The position numbers and the translations under genes were made by a program. A DNA stretch of 64,000 nt, from positions 496,001 to 560,000 of the forward strand of contig JACKQL020000012.1 in assembly GCA_018296165.2 (NCBI GenBank), in the 5' to 3' direction. Positions 61,805 through 64,000 of the stretch are shown here, in pieces. Position 1 is the first letter of the stretch, and each line of letters begins with the position of its first letter. The stretch comes from Termitomyces sp. T153 (taxonomy: Eukaryota > Basidiomycota > Agaricomycetes > Agaricales > Lyophyllaceae). Below the pieces are notes generated by a model. The model was not told where the DNA came from. It saw only the letters and a program-made list of their open reading frames with translations, and searched no databases.

Positions 61805-61920
61805 TTTGGGGTCTGTCTCGGGGTTGCTAATTTTATAGGGTGTATGAGTTGATCGGTTTGCGTCTGTCGTACTATCTCAAAGCGGGAGGAGAGCCCAATA
61901 AGCTGTAGAGTAGATACATA

Positions 61921-62055
61921 TGTAGGTCCTTAGTGTTCAGACATGGTGGTGTATAAATAACTTGAGATTGTCCTGAAGAGTAAATGTGAATGTAAGAATA
62001 GAGTGCTCACCCTTAGTGTTCAGACACGGTGGTGTATCAATGGCTAAGGGTAGCT
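61921..62055. repeat. Two hairpin-forming modules right of the copia-like gag
   Basis: ccttagtgttcagacatggt (61929 on) and cccttagtgttcagacacgg (62011 on). The second closes with ctaaggg, giving a 7-bp stem plus an inner gacac/gtgt helix. They parallel the left modules in layout (ctgtagagta before, gctcaccc before the second) but differ in sequence. Confidence 0.5.
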
Positions 62056-62264
62056 TTTGGCACGAAATGTTGTAGCTGAAATGAAATAAGGTTTGACGTG
62101 AATAGCAAAACAAAAGAAAGCGGATGATATACAGCGGTAGCCACTAGTGTATTGAAAAAAGGAAATTCCATCAAGTATTGTTTGAGGCGTCCCGCGAAGT
62201 CCTAGCTCTACAATCTTGATTCCAACTAGTAGGTAGAATATGTTGATTTTATTCTGCTAAAAGC

Positions 62265-62405
62265 CGCCGCCTGAGCCCAGCCCAGCCCAGCCAGAGCCAG
62301 GCCGCCATTGGAGGCTCAGGCTTGGTCCGGAGTTTGGTTGAGCCAGGGCCTTCTCAAGCTAGGCCAACGCCAGGACTTTTGAGCCAAGCCGGGCCAGAAC
62401 ATCGC
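62265..62405. repeat. GC-rich short-repeat tract
   Basis: Reiterated agcccagccc and gagccaggcc words with an inverted pair gcctgagcc / ggctcaggc about 40 bp apart. It lies just beyond the 3' end of the patatin-only gene. Confidence 0.6.
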
Positions 62406-62436
62406 TAGATAGGATAATGCATTACATGGTACTAGT

Positions 62437-63648
62437 CTACTGTAATAATGAATTGATCAGCTGGTCAAGGTTGGTCGTAATTTCAGACAAATATTCATTT
62501 GTCCTCTGCTCCACTTCAAGATTTCCTGTGTCATCTCTCCTCCACTCATAATGTGACACATCTTCCAGTCTATTCCCCACATCAAAACGAAAGTAGTGAT
62601 CTTGTCCATAATACCATTTCAGTCCTGCAGCAATATGCTTTCCCTCCTCCGAAACCTTTTCCATTTCTTCAAATAGTTTCTCTGGTGGAACACGCTCGTT
62701 CCTGTTGACATGGGTCGAAGGGTTCCCACTCCCAATGTGGGTTATGACACAGACCTTGGGAATGTTAGACTCAGAGAGAAGCTGGATGATGTCAATAGGT
62801 GTATTGCCTCCACCAACAAATTCAATACCACCAATTTTGATAGACCTGAATAGAATAGGTAGAGCAGTAGTGGCACGCGAAGCTTCCCAGATCCTGCAAT
62901 CTGGGGAATTCTCAAGAAGGCTTTGAGTGGAGCAGAACACTTGTGCCGTTGGTCTTTCATTGTTAGGTTGTATAGCACCTGCACACACCAAGCTACGACC
63001 ATTTAGATCATTCATTTTGTCGAGAGACTGATGAGGAGTCAAAGGGACCCACTTGTTACAAGCCGACTGATTAGGATCATTAGATGGGTTACACCGCATG
63101 CGAGCTTCACCTCTTCCATGTCGAGAAACCATCCGCTTCATCGTAGCTGTAATCGTTCTCGCTTCGTCACCCTCACATGTGGAAATGATGTCCTTGACTG
63201 CAGCTTCGAGCGCCTTGGCTTTCAACAGACCACGTCCTGGCAAGAATTTCGTCGCAGTAAAGACTTTTTCTGCGAACAAGGTGTAATGTTCAATAGCTTG
63301 CGACACTGACATGCGTAAGCGTCCAAGCATGATTGCAATGATCCTGTTCATGGATTGAGTATATCATGATAGAATACTTAGTAGAATGTGATGGTTCAAC
63401 AAACCCTCCAGTACCCGAACCAACAATGCACTCGAAGTAATCACATGGAAAGGGTTCCTCCGCTAGCCTTTTGTTCTCTTGAATTTTTTCCATTATTTTT
63501 TTCAATATGAAAAGCTCAGAGAGTCCGTGGACAACGCCGTTATCTGTGTGTCAATAAAGTAAGTAAATGGCGGAGTTCTTGAGAACACGCAAGAAAAAAT
63601 ACCAAGAAGAAGCACTTGTAGCCGCTGAGGTCTCGACTCACCCGTCAT
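62437..63648 (-). CDS. Patatin-like protein without STAND module (three exons, 363 aa), active site degenerate
   Basis: Exons in transcript order are 63648-63603, 63543-63405 and 63343-62437; introns of 59 and 61 nt keep frame. Exon 2 is 139 nt, the same length and phases as exon 2 of the NLR-like gene. Patatin fold markers: LLLDNGVVHGLSELFILKKI (D-G-G-G-x-R-G replaced by D16-N-G-V-V-H-G22), CDYFECIVGSGTGG (GxSxG reads G57-S-G-T-G61, so Gly at the nucleophile), IMLGRLRMSV, WEASRATTALPILFRSI, and GGIEFVGGG in place of F-V-D-G-G. All three catalytic elements are therefore altered, though the frame is clean. No NB-ARC or repeat domain follows before the stop at 62437. Known family: patatin phospholipases and their NLR-type relatives. 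A non-catalytic partner or decoy role is inference. Confidence 0.75.
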
Positions 63649-64000
63649 GATCTTTGAGGTCGGAATGGATACACCAAACAGGTATGATACAAATCGAAAT
63701 CGGAGACCGTCGACAGTGAAGGCGTCAAACATGCAACGCTTGGCTGGAGAGTGGTCACTGGCAGGCTGGTCTCATGAGAATGAATCTGTCAAACTTGCTG
63801 ACACTGGCAGGTCTTCCGTTGATTCTGATACCTTGGCATTGATATTCTGATGTTCAATGATCCCGAGCCTACCACATTGTCAGATCCCCAACTAATGGAA
63901 ATTTGCACAGACTTGCCACTGTCATTTCATAGTGATAATCACAAAAACCTTGGTAACACAAGTTGATAAAAGACAGATTAATTGAGCCAGAAACAATATG
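63649..64000. other. Upstream flank of the patatin-only gene, no gene seen
   Basis: CG-normal for ~200 bp, presumably the 5' flank of the minus-strand gene, then CG-poor to the window end. A 67-codon plus-strand frame here has no recognisable content. Confidence 0.4.

Overview
The window looks like a chromosome segment of an Agaricomycete (mushroom-type basidiomycete). The live genes are intron-rich with very short introns (about 47-62 nt, GT..AG). The mobile elements are of kinds typical of these fungi: Ty3/gypsy and copia-like LTR elements, a Tad-like LINE, a KDZ transposon and a Tc1 element. Two genes are patatin-type, one of them an NLR-like patatin/NB-ARC/TPR protein. There are no operons, ribosome binding sites or CRISPR arrays.

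Layout. 1-333: 3' end of an AMP-binding acyl-CoA synthetase-like gene. 526-3752: a 1040-residue coiled-coil, AT-hook-like nuclear protein. 5074-7396: an intact 11-exon TMEM135-like gene (595 aa), followed by a broken third copy of its last exon and a 665-bp MITE. 8.8-14.4 kb: decayed gypsy elements and LTR pieces. 14463-19572 (minus): an intact six-exon gene for a 1614-residue patatin / NB-ARC / TPR protein with about 18 near-identical 42-residue TPR units. 21.6-25.2 kb: the 5' half of a LINE, cut off abruptly at a second copy of the TMEM135-like locus (25181-27968). That copy has lost its start codon and 16 bp of exon 1. 28.3-60.9 kb: a nested graveyard holding a gypsy integrase split by a solo LTR, a Tc1 remnant, inverted gag-bearing arms around another gypsy element, a KDZ transposon with a divergent accessory gene, a tandem array of tRNA-like repeats, and a nested tandem repeat block. 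61-62 kb: a copia-like gag fragment between hairpin-forming repeats. 62437-63648 (minus): an intact three-exon patatin-only gene.

Themes. (1) Both patatin domains lack the catalytic Ser and Asp, so both look like pseudoenzymes. The large one has the architecture of a fungal NLR-type sensor, and variation in its TPR repeats is concentrated on one face of one helix. (2) Element DNA is strikingly poor in CG dinucleotides while flanking gene DNA is not. In five of five inspected retroelement active-site positions an expected Asp is Asn, and each lies in a CpA context, as deamination of methylated CpG would produce. (3) A recent genomic duplication of the TMEM135-like gene shows one intact and one beheaded copy. 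Exon structures were assembled by hand from splice signals and frame continuity; no homology search was run.
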